From contig JAGTXO010000070.1 in the NCBI GenBank assembly GCA_019448385.1, forward strand, positions 78,540-142,539: a DNA stretch of 64,000 nt. Direction: 5' to 3'. The position numbers were made by a program, and so were the translations under genes. The notes beneath the pieces were generated by a model. The model was not told the DNA's origin, searched no databases, and was given only the letters and a program-made list of their open reading frames with translations. This document shows, piece after piece, positions 32,354-42,136 of the stretch. Every line of letters begins with the position of its first letter. The first letter of the stretch is position 1. Source of the DNA: Diacronema lutheri (taxonomy: Eukaryota; Haptophyta; Pavlovophyceae; Pavlovales; Pavlovaceae).

Positions 32354-32509
32354 CCGCACCCGCGCGCGACGCCCGTGTGGTGCTCGAGGTGGGGTCGAGT
32401 TGAGCCCAGTCGCTCCCTTCCCGCCCCTGTTGGACCCGCCCCGACACACTCGCATTTCCACCGGTCGTCCGACTGTACGCGTCCATCGGCGCTCAACTTT
32501 GAAGTTGCC

Positions 32510-34172
32510 ATGAGCGGCTTGGTGAGCCGCGCGAGGGAGGCGGGGAGCAAGGTGGCGTCCCTCGGCTCGAAGGCCAAGGAGCAGGTGATCTCGATCGAGC
32601 AGCGCGCACAGCAGGTCGCCCTCGAGAAGGCGCGTCTCGCCCAGGACCACGCGCGCACGGTGACGCGCAACCGGATGCGGTCCGTCGCCGAGCGCTCGGT
32701 CGACTGGGCGATCAACCGTTCAGCGGCGACGTTCCGCGCGTCGCTCGTGGAGGAGAGCGCGCCGCGGGTCATCCGCGACTTGGCGCACAGCGTCTTTGAT
32801 GCGCTCTGGCCCGACGTCGCGTTCGAGATCAAAGAGAACGTGCTCGTCTCGATCCACGAGAGCATCGACGGCTACGCGCCCGCGTGGCAGGTGCGCAGCC
32901 GCCGGCGCGCGCGCGCGCGCGCGCGCCCACCGCGCGCGCGCGCGCGCGCCCACCTCGGCGCGCGCGCCGCTTGCGCCGCCGCCCGCCCGCGCGCAGGAGC
33001 CGGCCAAGGTGGGCGGTTTGCGCGCAGTGCGCGCGTGGTTCCTCTACTCGTTCCAGCCCTTCGACGCGAGCGGCTTCCGGCAGTTGCGCTGGCCCTCGTA
33101 CTGGCTGCTGCTCGCGTGGTCCGCGTGCCCCTATTACGGCGCGCAAGGCGTCTTCTGGCTCGTCAGTGCGTGCCGCTCTGCCGCCCCTCCACCCTGCCGC
33201 CCCTCCGCTCTGCCGCGTCGCGCCGGCTGGCGACGCGCGCGCCGCGCGCTGCGCTGACCGGCCGTGCCCGCGCCTCCGCGCGCAGTGTTCGTGCTGATGG
33301 ACCGGTCGGACGAGTACACGCTCGTCAACTTTGCGCTCTCGTTCAAGGCGCTGCAGTTCGTCACTTTGGGCTTCGCCGGCCTGCTCGTCGGCTGTGCAAC
33401 ATACCACCTCTGCCTGACTGCGGACATTCATCGCATCTCGTGCGACACTGACGGGCCCGGCCAGCAGCGCGACTTCTTCTTCCAGTTCGGCGCCTTCTGG
33501 CTGCAGTCGACGCTCGTCTGGGCCGCCTTCCTCCTCCTCCCATACTCGGCGCGATACGCCGGTTCGCAGGCACATGCCATCGACGAGGCGGCGGCGGTGG
33601 GCACGCTCGAGGACGTGACAGCGGACGCGAACGGCGCGCTGCCGCCGCAGCCGGCGGCGAACACGACCTACCGCGAGGACGCGGGCGGCTACCTGCGCCG
33701 CATGGTCGTGTACGACGTGCTCTGCTTCGCGCTCGTCAGCGCGTGGGTGTGTGCGTACGGTGCGTACGCCGGGGCGCTGACCGCCGGCGGCCAGACGCAC
33801 TGGCAGTTCCGCGCGACGTGCTTCTTCGCCAAGACGGTGTACGGGCTGCTCTCCTTCCCGTTCATCCCCTTCGTCCTGCCGCCCTTCAACTCGATCCTCA
33901 CGCACGCCAAGCCCACCGCGTACGACCAGGCCGGCACCGCCGTGCCGCTGCTCTCCGCGCGCGAGCGCGCGGAGAAGGAGCGGGTCGAGCGCGGCGAGCC
34001 GGCGCGCCCGCCACCAAAGCCGGGCGTCTACGCCAACGTGAAGTCTGGGCTCGCGCACGCGGGCGGCGCGCTCAAGGGCGCGGGCAGTGCCGCGCGCAAC
34101 CGTGCGCTCGGGATGCGCGGGCGCGGGCAGCGCGCCGCCGAGGCGGAGATCCCCGTCGACGCGATGCTGTGA
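32510..34172 (+). CDS. Polytopic membrane protein, three exons, family unknown
   Basis: Exons 32510-32890, 32997-33165 and 33286-34172, with GT..AG introns of 106 and 120 bp; total 478 residues. The joints read AWQ|EPAKVGG and WLVM|FVLMDRSD. The N-terminal third is an amphipathic helical region (SRAREAGSKVASLGSKAKEQ). About five membrane segments follow: LRWPSYWLLLAWSACPYYGA, ALQFVTLGFAGLLVGCATYH, FWLQSTLVWAAFLLLPYSAR, VVYDVLCFALVSAWVCAYGA and GLLSFPFIPFVLPPF. The tail is charged (SARERAEKERVERGEPARPP). I do not recognise the family. Its start codon is 157 bp from that of the DnaJ-SAP gene, on the opposite strand. Confidence 0.75.
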
Positions 34173-34263
34173 GGGCCGGTCGCGCCGGATGAAGTGCCGT
34201 GGGCAGATCCCCGTCGACGGGATGCTGTGAGGGCCGGTCGCGCCGGATGAAGAGCCGTGGGCA
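34148..34263. repeat. 58-bp tandem duplication spanning the stop codon
   Basis: 34148-34205 is repeated at 34206-34263 with few changes. The first unit contains the last codons and stop of the membrane protein (IPVDAML-stop). The second unit repeats this coding end inside the 3' untranslated region, out of use. Confidence 0.9.
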
Positions 34264-34366
34264 CCTCGCATCTGTGTGCGCCGGGGCGCACGTCTGTCTG
34301 GTCCTGACGAGTGGGCGCGGGAATCGAGAGATCAGGCCGTTTTCAATTTTCAAAACTTGACATCGC

Positions 34367-34794
34367 CTACAGCGAGGCCCCGTGACCATATGGGCCTCTC
34401 TCCCCTGGCCGCGCGCACTCGGACGCACCGCCGCCCGCTGCCGCCGTGCGCGCAGCCGCCACGCCGCCACCCGCGAGCGCGGCCCGGGCGCTCGCTCCCC
34501 GATGCCCAAGCGCACCGCCGCCTGCGCCGCGCCAACCGCCGCACGCGTCGCCCTCCACGCTGCGCGCGACCGCCCCAACAGCCGCGCCCGCCGCCGCGCC
34601 GTGCGCCCTGCCGGGCGGCGCGCCGCGCGCCCACGCGCCGCCCGGAGATGACGAAGACGGCGACGAGTGCGGCGACGCCGCGCACGACCAGCGCGCGCTC
34701 GCGCTGCCCGCGCACGGCTGCAGCGGCACCGGCGGCGGCGGCGGCAGCGCGCGCACGCCCGCGCCCACCTCTGCGTCCACCTCTGCGCCTGCCT

Positions 34795-34836
<42 letters not shown>

Positions 34837-37472
34837 TGCCAACGCTGCCGGCGTGCGCCGCGCGCGCGGACGGCGCCGGGATGTTGATCGGCCCCGACGG
34901 CGGGGCGCGGCTCGCGCGCGGCGTGCTCGCCGCGACGCCCACGGCCCATGCGCCGTGCAGCAGCGGCGGCGGCGGCGCGCTGCGCGGCGCATCGCCCGCC
35001 GCGGCCGCGGCGGGCGGTGCGGGCAGCGGCGGCCCCAGCGGCGGCCCCGTCGCAGCAAAGCCGCGCGAGACCACATCGGCGAGAGAAGGTGCGGCCCGCC
35101 TGCTGCTCGTCGCCATGTCCCACGCGGAGCGCCATTCGTCGGTGACGCTGAGTGACACGCATGCGTCACCGTGCGCGTACGCGCCCGCCGCCCAGCCGCC
35201 GCCGCAGCCGTAGCCGCCGCCGCACGCCGCGCGTTCTGCCGCGCCGTCGTAGCCCGCGGCGGCGGCAGCGGCGGCGGCAGCGGCGGCGGCGGCGCGCTCG
35301 CGCGCGGCGCGCTCCGCCCGCTCGCGCGCGCGCAGCTCGGCGCGGCGCGTGAGCTCGGGGGCGAAGGCGGCGCGCGTGCGCTGCGAGACTGCAGCGAGCA
35401 ACGCGACCTCGTCGCACTCGCAAACGCCCATAATGGCACGCAGCGGAAGATGCGCGCACGCGCGCAGCCGGCGGCGTGTCTCCGCCGTCTGCGCGACGGC
35501 CTCGATGCGCGCGATGGGCAGGCGCAGCTGCGCCGGCATCGCCGCCGCGCAGCCATACTCACAGCGGAGCAGCCGCGCCTCGAGCGGCGCCAGGAAGAGG
35601 CGTTGCCCGTCGGCGCACTGGAAGGCCACTTGCCATTCGCGCAGGGCGCCGCGCGCCTCGAGCGCGTGCAGGAGCGGCGGCGGCGCGTCGCCCACGCCGC
35701 CGCGCACCGTCGCGACGGGCGGCAGTTCGATGCGCGCGGGCGCCGTGCCGAACGGCGCGGGCGGCGCGGCGGTCGTCGGCGCCGGCGGCGCGTGCGCGCG
35801 CCCGCGCGTGTCCGCGTCGGCCGTGTCCGCTTCCTCCGCCTCGAGGGCGGCGCGGAGGGAACACACAGCGAGAGGCGTGGATTGCGGGCTTGCGATGGTA
35901 GGCGGTGCGGACACGGTCGGCGGCGGCAGCAGCGGCGGCCATGCTGAGGCTGCGCTTGCACCGCGCGCGCCGCCGCCGGTCGTCACCGCACCGCCGCCGC
36001 CGTCGCCGTCGCCGCCATCGTCGCCGCCGCCGCCGCCGCCGTCGCGCGGGCAGGCGGCGGCAGCGCGCGCGGTCTCAGCGGTGTGCGCCACTTCCAACTC
36101 ACCACACCACATCTCTGCGGCCGCCGGCCCCGCCCAGCGTGCGTACCTCGCGCGCAAGAACTCGGCGGCGAGCCCGACGTGTACCTCGCTCTGCGCGTCG
36201 CCCTCTGAGATCGCGCAGCGCGCCGCGCGCGCGAGCTCCGCCGCCTCCGCGCGCGCGAGCGGGCGGAGGTCGGAGAGGATCGAGAAGGGCGCGAAAATCG
36301 CCTCGCCCTCGCACCACAGGGGCGGGCCGCGCGCGCGGAGGGACGGCAGCTGCGCGCATGCCGCGTCCGTCGCTGCGGCCAACGGCGGCGGCGGCGCGGG
36401 CGCGGCCGCGCCGCCGGCCGCTGCGGCGTCGAGCTGTGCGCCGAACTGCGCGGCCGCGTGCGCGCGCAGCTCGTCGTCGCGCAGCGGGCACGCGCAGCCG
36501 CAGCCGAGCGCGCTGTTCGCCCGATCGGACACGATGGCTGGCAATGGCGGGCGTCCTGAGCTCGCGCGCACGGGCGATGCGGCGCGGTCGCCGTCGGGTG
36601 CCGCGCGCCACCACAGCTTGACGAAGCGCACGATGGAGGCGGCGGCGGTGGTTGCGCGTGCCGCCGCCGCGCCACCACCCGCCGCGCCGCCGCCCGCCGC
36701 CGCGCCGCCGCCCGACGGCGCGGCGGCGGGTGGTGGCGGCGGCGATGCAGCGGCGAGCGCAGGCGAGAGGGGCGCGTGTGGCTGGACGCCCGCGGGCGAT
36801 AAGGGCGCGTCGCTCGACGCCGCGCTCGTCCAGCCGCACTCGTCCACCGCCACATCCGCCTCCGCGCCGACGCCGTCGACGGCCGCCGCCGGCGCGCCCG
36901 GCGCGGGCGCGCCGGCGCCCGGCGCACCGTTTGAGGTCGGTGCTGGTCGCACGCGGTGCTCGCGCGCGGCCCCGCGGCGCGGCGCAGGCGCGGGCGTGGG
37001 CGCGGGCGCGGGCGCGGGCGTGACGCGCCCGACCACGTCAACGCGCACAGAGCGCAGAAAGTCCGCGCCGAGCGGCTCCGAACAGATCGGGCAGCGCGCT
37101 CGGGAGGCGGCGCCCGCGCCGCCGCCGGCCGCGCCGCCGGGGCTGCCTGCCGTGCGCTCGCAGCCGTCGAGGAGGCGGGTGATGCACGGCAGGCAGAAGA
37201 CGTGCCCGCACTGCGTCACCTGCGCACACACCGCGCAGTCGGCTAGGCAGATCGGGCAGCCCGCATCCTCATGCGCAATGAGCCTCACCTGCCGCACGGC
37301 CTCCCATGGCGCGGCGCGGTCGGGGCACGCGCAGAGGCGCTCGAGCTCGGCAGGCGCGAGCGCGCGCGCGTCGAGCACGGTATGCGCGTGCGCGTGGATG
37401 TACTGCCCGCGCCCATACGCGCCGTCGACGCTGCCTCCACCACCGCTCGCGCCGCCGCTCGCGCCGCCGCTC

Positions 37473-37524
<52 letters not shown>

Positions 37525-37849
37525 GCTCGCCACCATCGCGCCGGCCGCGCCCGCCGCCGAGATCGCGCCGGCGTGCCGAATCGGGCGGCGTCGGCGGGTC
37601 TGGCGCGCGCGGGGGGAACGAAAAGTTGAGCAGCTGGCTCGCGTCCGCGATGTTGGCACGCGAGGCGCGCGCGCGCGCGCCGGCCGGGCCGCCGCGCGCG
37701 CGGCCAGCCCTCGCCTTGCCGCCCGAGGCGGGCTGCGCAAGGGCGGCGCGCGCGGCCTCCTCCGCCTCCTCGAGGTCGAGGGACAGCTGCAGCGCGAGCG
37801 CAAACGCGTGGTCCTCGTCAAACACCTCGCCCGCCGGTGCCGCGTCCAT
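34367..37849 (-). CDS. RNF10: RNF10-like RING-finger E3 ubiquitin ligase
   Basis: Homologue of RNF10/MAG2, an E3 ligase linked in other eukaryotes to ribosome quality control. The ATG at 37849 begins MDAAPAGEVFDEDHAFALAL. HTVLDARALAPAELERLCAC and WEAVRQVRLIAHEDAGCPIC lead into a RING at about residues 195-265: CPICLADCAVC, QCGHVFCLPC, then RCPICSEPLGADFLRSV, an order typical of RNF10. A second family block lies near residues 730-860: FQCADGQRLFLAPLEARLLR, RLRACAHLPLRAIMGVCECD and FAPELTRRAELRARERAERA. Long Ala/Pro/Gly-rich inserts, including a Gly run of about 17 residues near residue 115, make the protein about 1,160 residues against about 800 in animals. Introns in the low-complexity segments are possible. 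It is convergent with the membrane protein gene. Confidence 0.85.
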
Positions 37850-38095
37850 CACGCCACCGCGCGCCACGCGCCGGTCGTCGACGCCGCGCAAGGCGCACCG
37901 TCACACGCGCGTTTTTGGGTCTGGGGCGGAGCTCTGTGCAGGCGGCGTTGTCACTTTGTCAATCCTCAGTCAGTGAGTCAGTCAGGGCTGTGGGACTCTC
38001 GGGCAAGCGCGGCTGACAGACCAGTCTGTGGGCTCGAGTCGGCGAGGCGCAAAACTCCAGAGGGTGACGAGAGCGAGGTCCGCGCGCCGTGCGGC

Positions 38096-38892
38096 TCACG
38101 CGTCCACCTGCTCCTTCTTGGGCTTGTCCTCGTCGAGCGCGCCCCGCGCATCCGACTCGCCCGCGCCAACGAGCCGCACGTTGAGCTTCTCGTTCTTGAG
38201 CTGCTTGGGCACGTCCTCCTGCGCGGCGCCGGGCACCTTGACGACGACGCATCCGTCCCTCGTCTCCGCCTCCACCATCTCGGGCTTGGCCACGTTGACG
38301 GGCATGATGACCGCCCGCGTCTTGGTGCGACCTTTCTCGCCCTCCGAGCCCTTCACGGTCAGCACGCCCGAATCCTTGTCGTACGACACGTCCACGTTGG
38401 AGAAGTGGCCCATGCCATCGAATGTTACGGTCATATCCTGCGCAACGCACACGGCGCACGGCCGACGCGCGAGTCCGCGGCCGACGCAGCGCGACGGCGG
38501 CACGTTGGGCATCTCCAGCTGCGCGGCGCATTACCGACGGGGCGTGGCGGCGCGCGGCGTGCGCGCGCGCGGGCACGCGCCTTGGATTCGTCGTCGACCT
38601 GCACGTGGACGAAGGCGCCGAAACCGCGGTCAAGCTGTCTGAGCTCGCGCGCGAAGTCCTCCTCCAACAGCCGCGGGATGAGCGAGAAGGGCGTGTCGAA
38701 GACGCTTGGCCGCGCGCCAAGGACGCGCGAAAACATCGAGCTCGAGACCAGCGAGCGCGCGTGGACGGGGCCGCGCGCGAGAGACGCGGGCGCGCGCATG
38801 ACGGCGGACAGCATCGCGCGGCCAACGGCCGGGAGCGCGCCCGTCGCAGAGCGCGGCACAGCCGAGAGCGCGAGCAGAGACGCGGAAGGCAT
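38096..38892 (-). CDS. Small heat-shock protein (Hsp20/alpha-crystallin type), organellar, two exons
   Basis: ATP-independent chaperone of the Hsp20 fold. Exon 1 (38892-38599) encodes a mitochondrial-type leader (MPSASLLALSAVPRSATG...). It then reads FDTPFSLIPRLLEEDFAREL and ends AFVHVQ. Exon 2 (38437-38096) continues DMTVTFDGMGHFSNVDVSYD, GVLTVKG and CVVVKVPGAAQEDVPKQLKN. The 161-bp intron has CAG|GTCGAC and GCGCAG|GATATG borders, phase 0. The product is 211 residues. The beta-sandwich pattern (VDVSYDKDSGVLTVKGSEG) and size fit; the usual C-terminal I-x-I motif is not seen and the tail is Lys/Glu-rich, so the assignment is moderate. The gene is head to head with the coiled-coil gene, 52 bp between starts. 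Confidence 0.6.
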
Positions 38893-38944
38893 CGTCTTGG
38901 CCGGCCGGCGGACGGACGGGGGGGCGGTGACAGTTTCAAACGCG

Positions 38945-40140
38945 ATGGCGCCGTACGACGCCGTCGGCCCGGAGCTCGCAGCACGCGCGAGCGACACCAT
39001 CGGCCCGCGCCGCGCGTTCGCCGCCGAGCGCGACGAGCTCGGCACGGAGCACGCTCGAGCGCTCGCCGCGCTACGCGCCGAGCTCGAGGACGCACAGCGC
39101 GCCGCTCGCGCCGAGCGCGAGCGCGCCGAGGCGGCGGCGCGCGCAGGCGAGGCGGCGCAAGCGCAGCTCCGCCGCGCAGTACGCGACACGAACGCGGCGC
39201 GCGCGGCGCTCGGCGACGCCAAGGAGCTGGCGCGCGAGGCTGATGCCCGTGCGCGCGATGACGCGGCCGCACTGGCCAAGGCCGATGCCCGCGCCGAGCG
39301 CGATGCTCGTCGGCTCGAGCGCCTTGGCGCGCAGCTGATCGACGCGCGGCGCGCGCGCGCGCGCGGCGCGCAAAGCGAGGCGGGCAGCGCCGAGCCGAGC
39401 GCGTGCAGCGCCGCGGCAGACGAGGCTGCGCTCGCGCGCGCGCGCGGCAGGAGCGCTCATGCCGCGCAGCTCAAGCAGCTGCGCGCAGCGCTCGCGGCCG
39501 CCGAGGCTCGTGCGCGGCGCGCGGAGGCGGCGGCCGGCGCGGCGTTGGCGGAGTGGCCGGGGAGGCCTACGTCGGCGCCGCCCGAGCGCGCGCGGCGCGC
39601 GGACGGCTCGGCGGTGGCCGCCGCGCTCCGCAGGCGCCTCGATGCCGCCACAGCCGACGCTGCGCTGCTGCGGTCGGCGTTACGCGCCTCGCGCGAGGGC
39701 GCGGACGCGCGCGTCGCGAGCGTGCGCGCCGAAGCGGACGCGCGCGAGACGGAGCTGCGGCTCGCGCTCGCGGAGGCGCGTCGTGCCGAGCGCGTCGCGC
39801 ACGAGCGCGCCGCCGCCGAGATTCGAGCCGCGCGCGCCGAAGCGCGGAGCGAGCTGGCGAAGAGCGAGGCGGCGCGCGCGGCTGCAGTCCGCGCGACGGA
39901 CCGCGCGCTGCGTGCGCGCACGGGCGGGCTCGCGCTCGCAGACGCGGCGCAGCTCTTCGCGGGTGGCGTGGCGCTCCCGGACCATGCGGACGCGGGGCTC
40001 CCGGACCATGCGGACGCGAGGCTCCCGGACCATGCGGACGCGGGGCTCCCGGACCGTGCGGACGCGGGGCTCCCGAACCGTGCGGACGCGGGGCTCATCG
40101 TGGGCGCCGCGCGCCCCGGCACGGGCGACGGTGACAGCGA

Positions 40141-40171
<31 letters not shown>

Positions 40172-40654
40172 CGCCGCCGCGTGCTCGTTGGACGGCGGCA
40201 GACGCCGCGCCCGCAGGCGCCGCCGCCTGCTCGCCCTGCCCGCGCGAGCGCGGCAGTTGACACGGTGCACCCCTCGCGCCACGAGCCGCGCGCCGTTGCG
40301 GCGCTCGCGGCCGAGGCGCGTGACGCGCACGCGCGGCTGGGCGCGCAGGCGGCCGAATTTGAAAAGGAGCGGCATGCGCGTGGCGCCGAGCTAGCGGCGG
40401 TGCAACGCGACGCGTCCAGCGCAAAAATGCTGCACGCGCGGCGATTCGCGGCCGTCGAGGCGCGCGCGGCGCAGGCGGTGGCGAGCGCGCAGGCGCGCGC
40501 GGACGCGGCGGACGCGCGCGCGCGCGGCGCGCGCGCCGACGTGGGCACGGCGCGCGCGGCTGCGGCGGCGGAGCGCGCGGAGGCATTGCGCGCGCGCGAG
40601 GCGTCCCATCTCGCCGCGGTCAAGCGAGTTCGATCGGGCCGCGTGGGCGCATGA
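38945..40654 (+). CDS. Coiled-coil protein, 569 residues, family unknown
   Basis: From the ATG at 38945 (MAPYDAVGPELAARASDTIG) the frame is open to 40654. Residues about 30-330 and 440-560 are Ala/Arg/Glu-rich heptads with strong coiled-coil character (ELEDAQRAARAERERAEAAA). They are separated by a tandem octapeptide repeat, a Gly run and a Pro/Arg-rich linker. No catalytic motif. It resembles the coiled-coil gene at 16831-19245 in composition but not in order. An earlier in-frame start would run across the small heat-shock gene and is not supported. Confidence 0.6.
39974..40093 (+). repeat. Five in-frame 24-bp repeats encoding LPDHADAG
   Basis: Five head-to-tail copies with small changes (His to Arg or Asn, Gly to Arg). 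All preserve the frame, which supports the coiled-coil gene as translated. Confidence 0.9.
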
Positions 40655-40800
40655 CCGCGGTCTTGTCGGCTGGCCGCCCTGTGGACGCCCCCCGCTTGAC
40701 TCAACCGAATGCTCATCATGTCCTGCTTGTCCGACTTCGTCTCTGAAGTCAAGCCAAGCCAGCTCCATCTCACTTCTCACTTTTCAAGCTTTCCTTCCCC

Positions 40801-41375
40801 ATGGCCCTGCTGTTCGCGGTGGCGTGCGTGCACGCGCAGACCGGCGGGTGCGGGCCGTCCCCGCAGCTGCGCTGCGGCACCAACGTAAACGGCACTCTCG
40901 GTCCGTCTTCGCCCGCCTACGTCGTTGAGCTGCGCGCGGGCGACGCGGCGCGCGCGGCCAGGCTCTCGACGTGCGGCTCGTCGGCCGACACGGTGCTAGA
41001 GCTCTTCAACGTTTGCCCGCTCGAGGAGGGCGCGCGGTATGTGCTGCGCGACGACGACGGCTGCTCGGCGTCTGCCTCGCCGTTTGCCTCCCAGCTGCGC
41101 CTAGACGGCGCGGCGCTCGCCGGAGTTCGATGGGTGCGTGTGTCCGCGTACGTCGGCGGCAGCGCGGGCGCATTCACGCTGCGGCTTGAGTGCGAGAGGG
41201 CGGCCGTGGCAAGACAACCGGTGCTGGCGCTGGCGCAGCCGCTGCGACCGCCGCCAATGCTTTCGCCACCGCCGCCGCGACCGCCGCCGCCGCCGCGGCC
41301 ATCACCGCCGCCGAGACCGCCGCCTCCACCGGTGCCGCCGCCGCCACCGCCGCCGCCACCGCCGCCGCCGCCCCA

Positions 41376-41407
<32 letters not shown>

Positions 41408-41715
41408 TGCCGTCGCCGCCGCCGACGCCGCCGCCGCCGTCGCCGCAAATGCCGCAAATGCCGCCTCCGCCGACGGCGCCGCCACGACCGCCGCAACCAC
41501 CGCCGCCGCCACCGCCACCACCGCCGCCGCCGCCACCGTCGCCAACGTCGGCGTCGGCATTGACCCTGCCACCCCCAGCCGCGCCGCCGAGTGCGCCGAC
41601 AGGCTCGTCCGCGCTGCTCGACTCGATGCGCCGAAGCGCATTGCGCAGTACGAACGCGGCGGCGGCGTTGCTCGTGATGACTGGCGTCGGCGCAGCCATT
41701 CTCGTGGCCAGCTGA
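40801..41715 (+). CDS. Secreted proline-rich (cell-wall-like) protein
   Basis: 304 residues starting MALLFAVACVHAQTGGCGPS, a short signal peptide with a likely cut after His-Ala-Gln. The globular domain (about residues 15-145) contains six or more cysteines (CGPSPQLRCGTNVNGTLGPS, CPLEEGARYVLRDDDGCSAS, FTLRLEC). It is followed by about 110 residues of poly-Pro with Arg/Ser interruptions, as in extensins and pherophorins. The C-terminus is hydrophobic (NAAAALLVMTGVGAAILVAS), fitting a GPI signal or membrane anchor. The Cys-rich domain resembles bacterial-type pre-peptidase or pherophorin-like beta domains only loosely. The start directly follows a CT-rich stretch that may be an intron end, so an upstream exon is possible. 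Confidence 0.65.
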
Positions 41716-42136
41716 GTGCGGCACACACTGCGTATAGATGGTCAAGCCAAATCCGATCAGGGGCACGATCGCGCCCCGAGTGCAGCGCGGGCCGTTCGGA
41801 AGGACGTCCTTGTGAGGGAGCTCTTCGCGTTTGGCGAGCGGGGGAGCACGACGCGCAGCGTTGCTGCGGCGGCGTGCGGGCGGCGAGCAGCGGTCGGGCT
41901 GCTCGCGACGAGGCCGGAGCAGACGGCGCCGTGGCCGCCGGCGCAGGTGACGCGCGCCGACGAGCCGTAGCGAGCGTCCGTGATCCGCACGGCGGTTGGA
42001 GCGGGCCGGCTGGTGCGGCGCGCTCGGCCACGGGTGGCGGCGTGCACGGTCGTGCCGCGCGCGGCACGCGTCGCCAGCCGCGCGCGACCTGGGCAGAGCC
42101 CGCAAAGCGTCGACCGCTGCGCGGCTCGGCCGTGCG
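41716..42136. other. 3' flank of the Fanzor gene; candidate guide-RNA and element-end region
   Basis: No protein is supported. The region lies directly downstream of the Fanzor stop codon on the minus strand. In characterised Fanzor and TnpB loci the guide (omega) RNA is encoded at or just past the 3' end of the nuclease gene, towards the element end. The region ends next to the proline-rich gene, so the element's right end must lie within it or in the acidic tail-coding part. I could not fix a boundary or terminal hairpin by eye. Confidence 0.35.

Noticed and set aside
35349-37976. Plus-strand frame of 875 codons
   Set aside because: Antisense of the RNF10-like gene, whose RING and second family block are clear.
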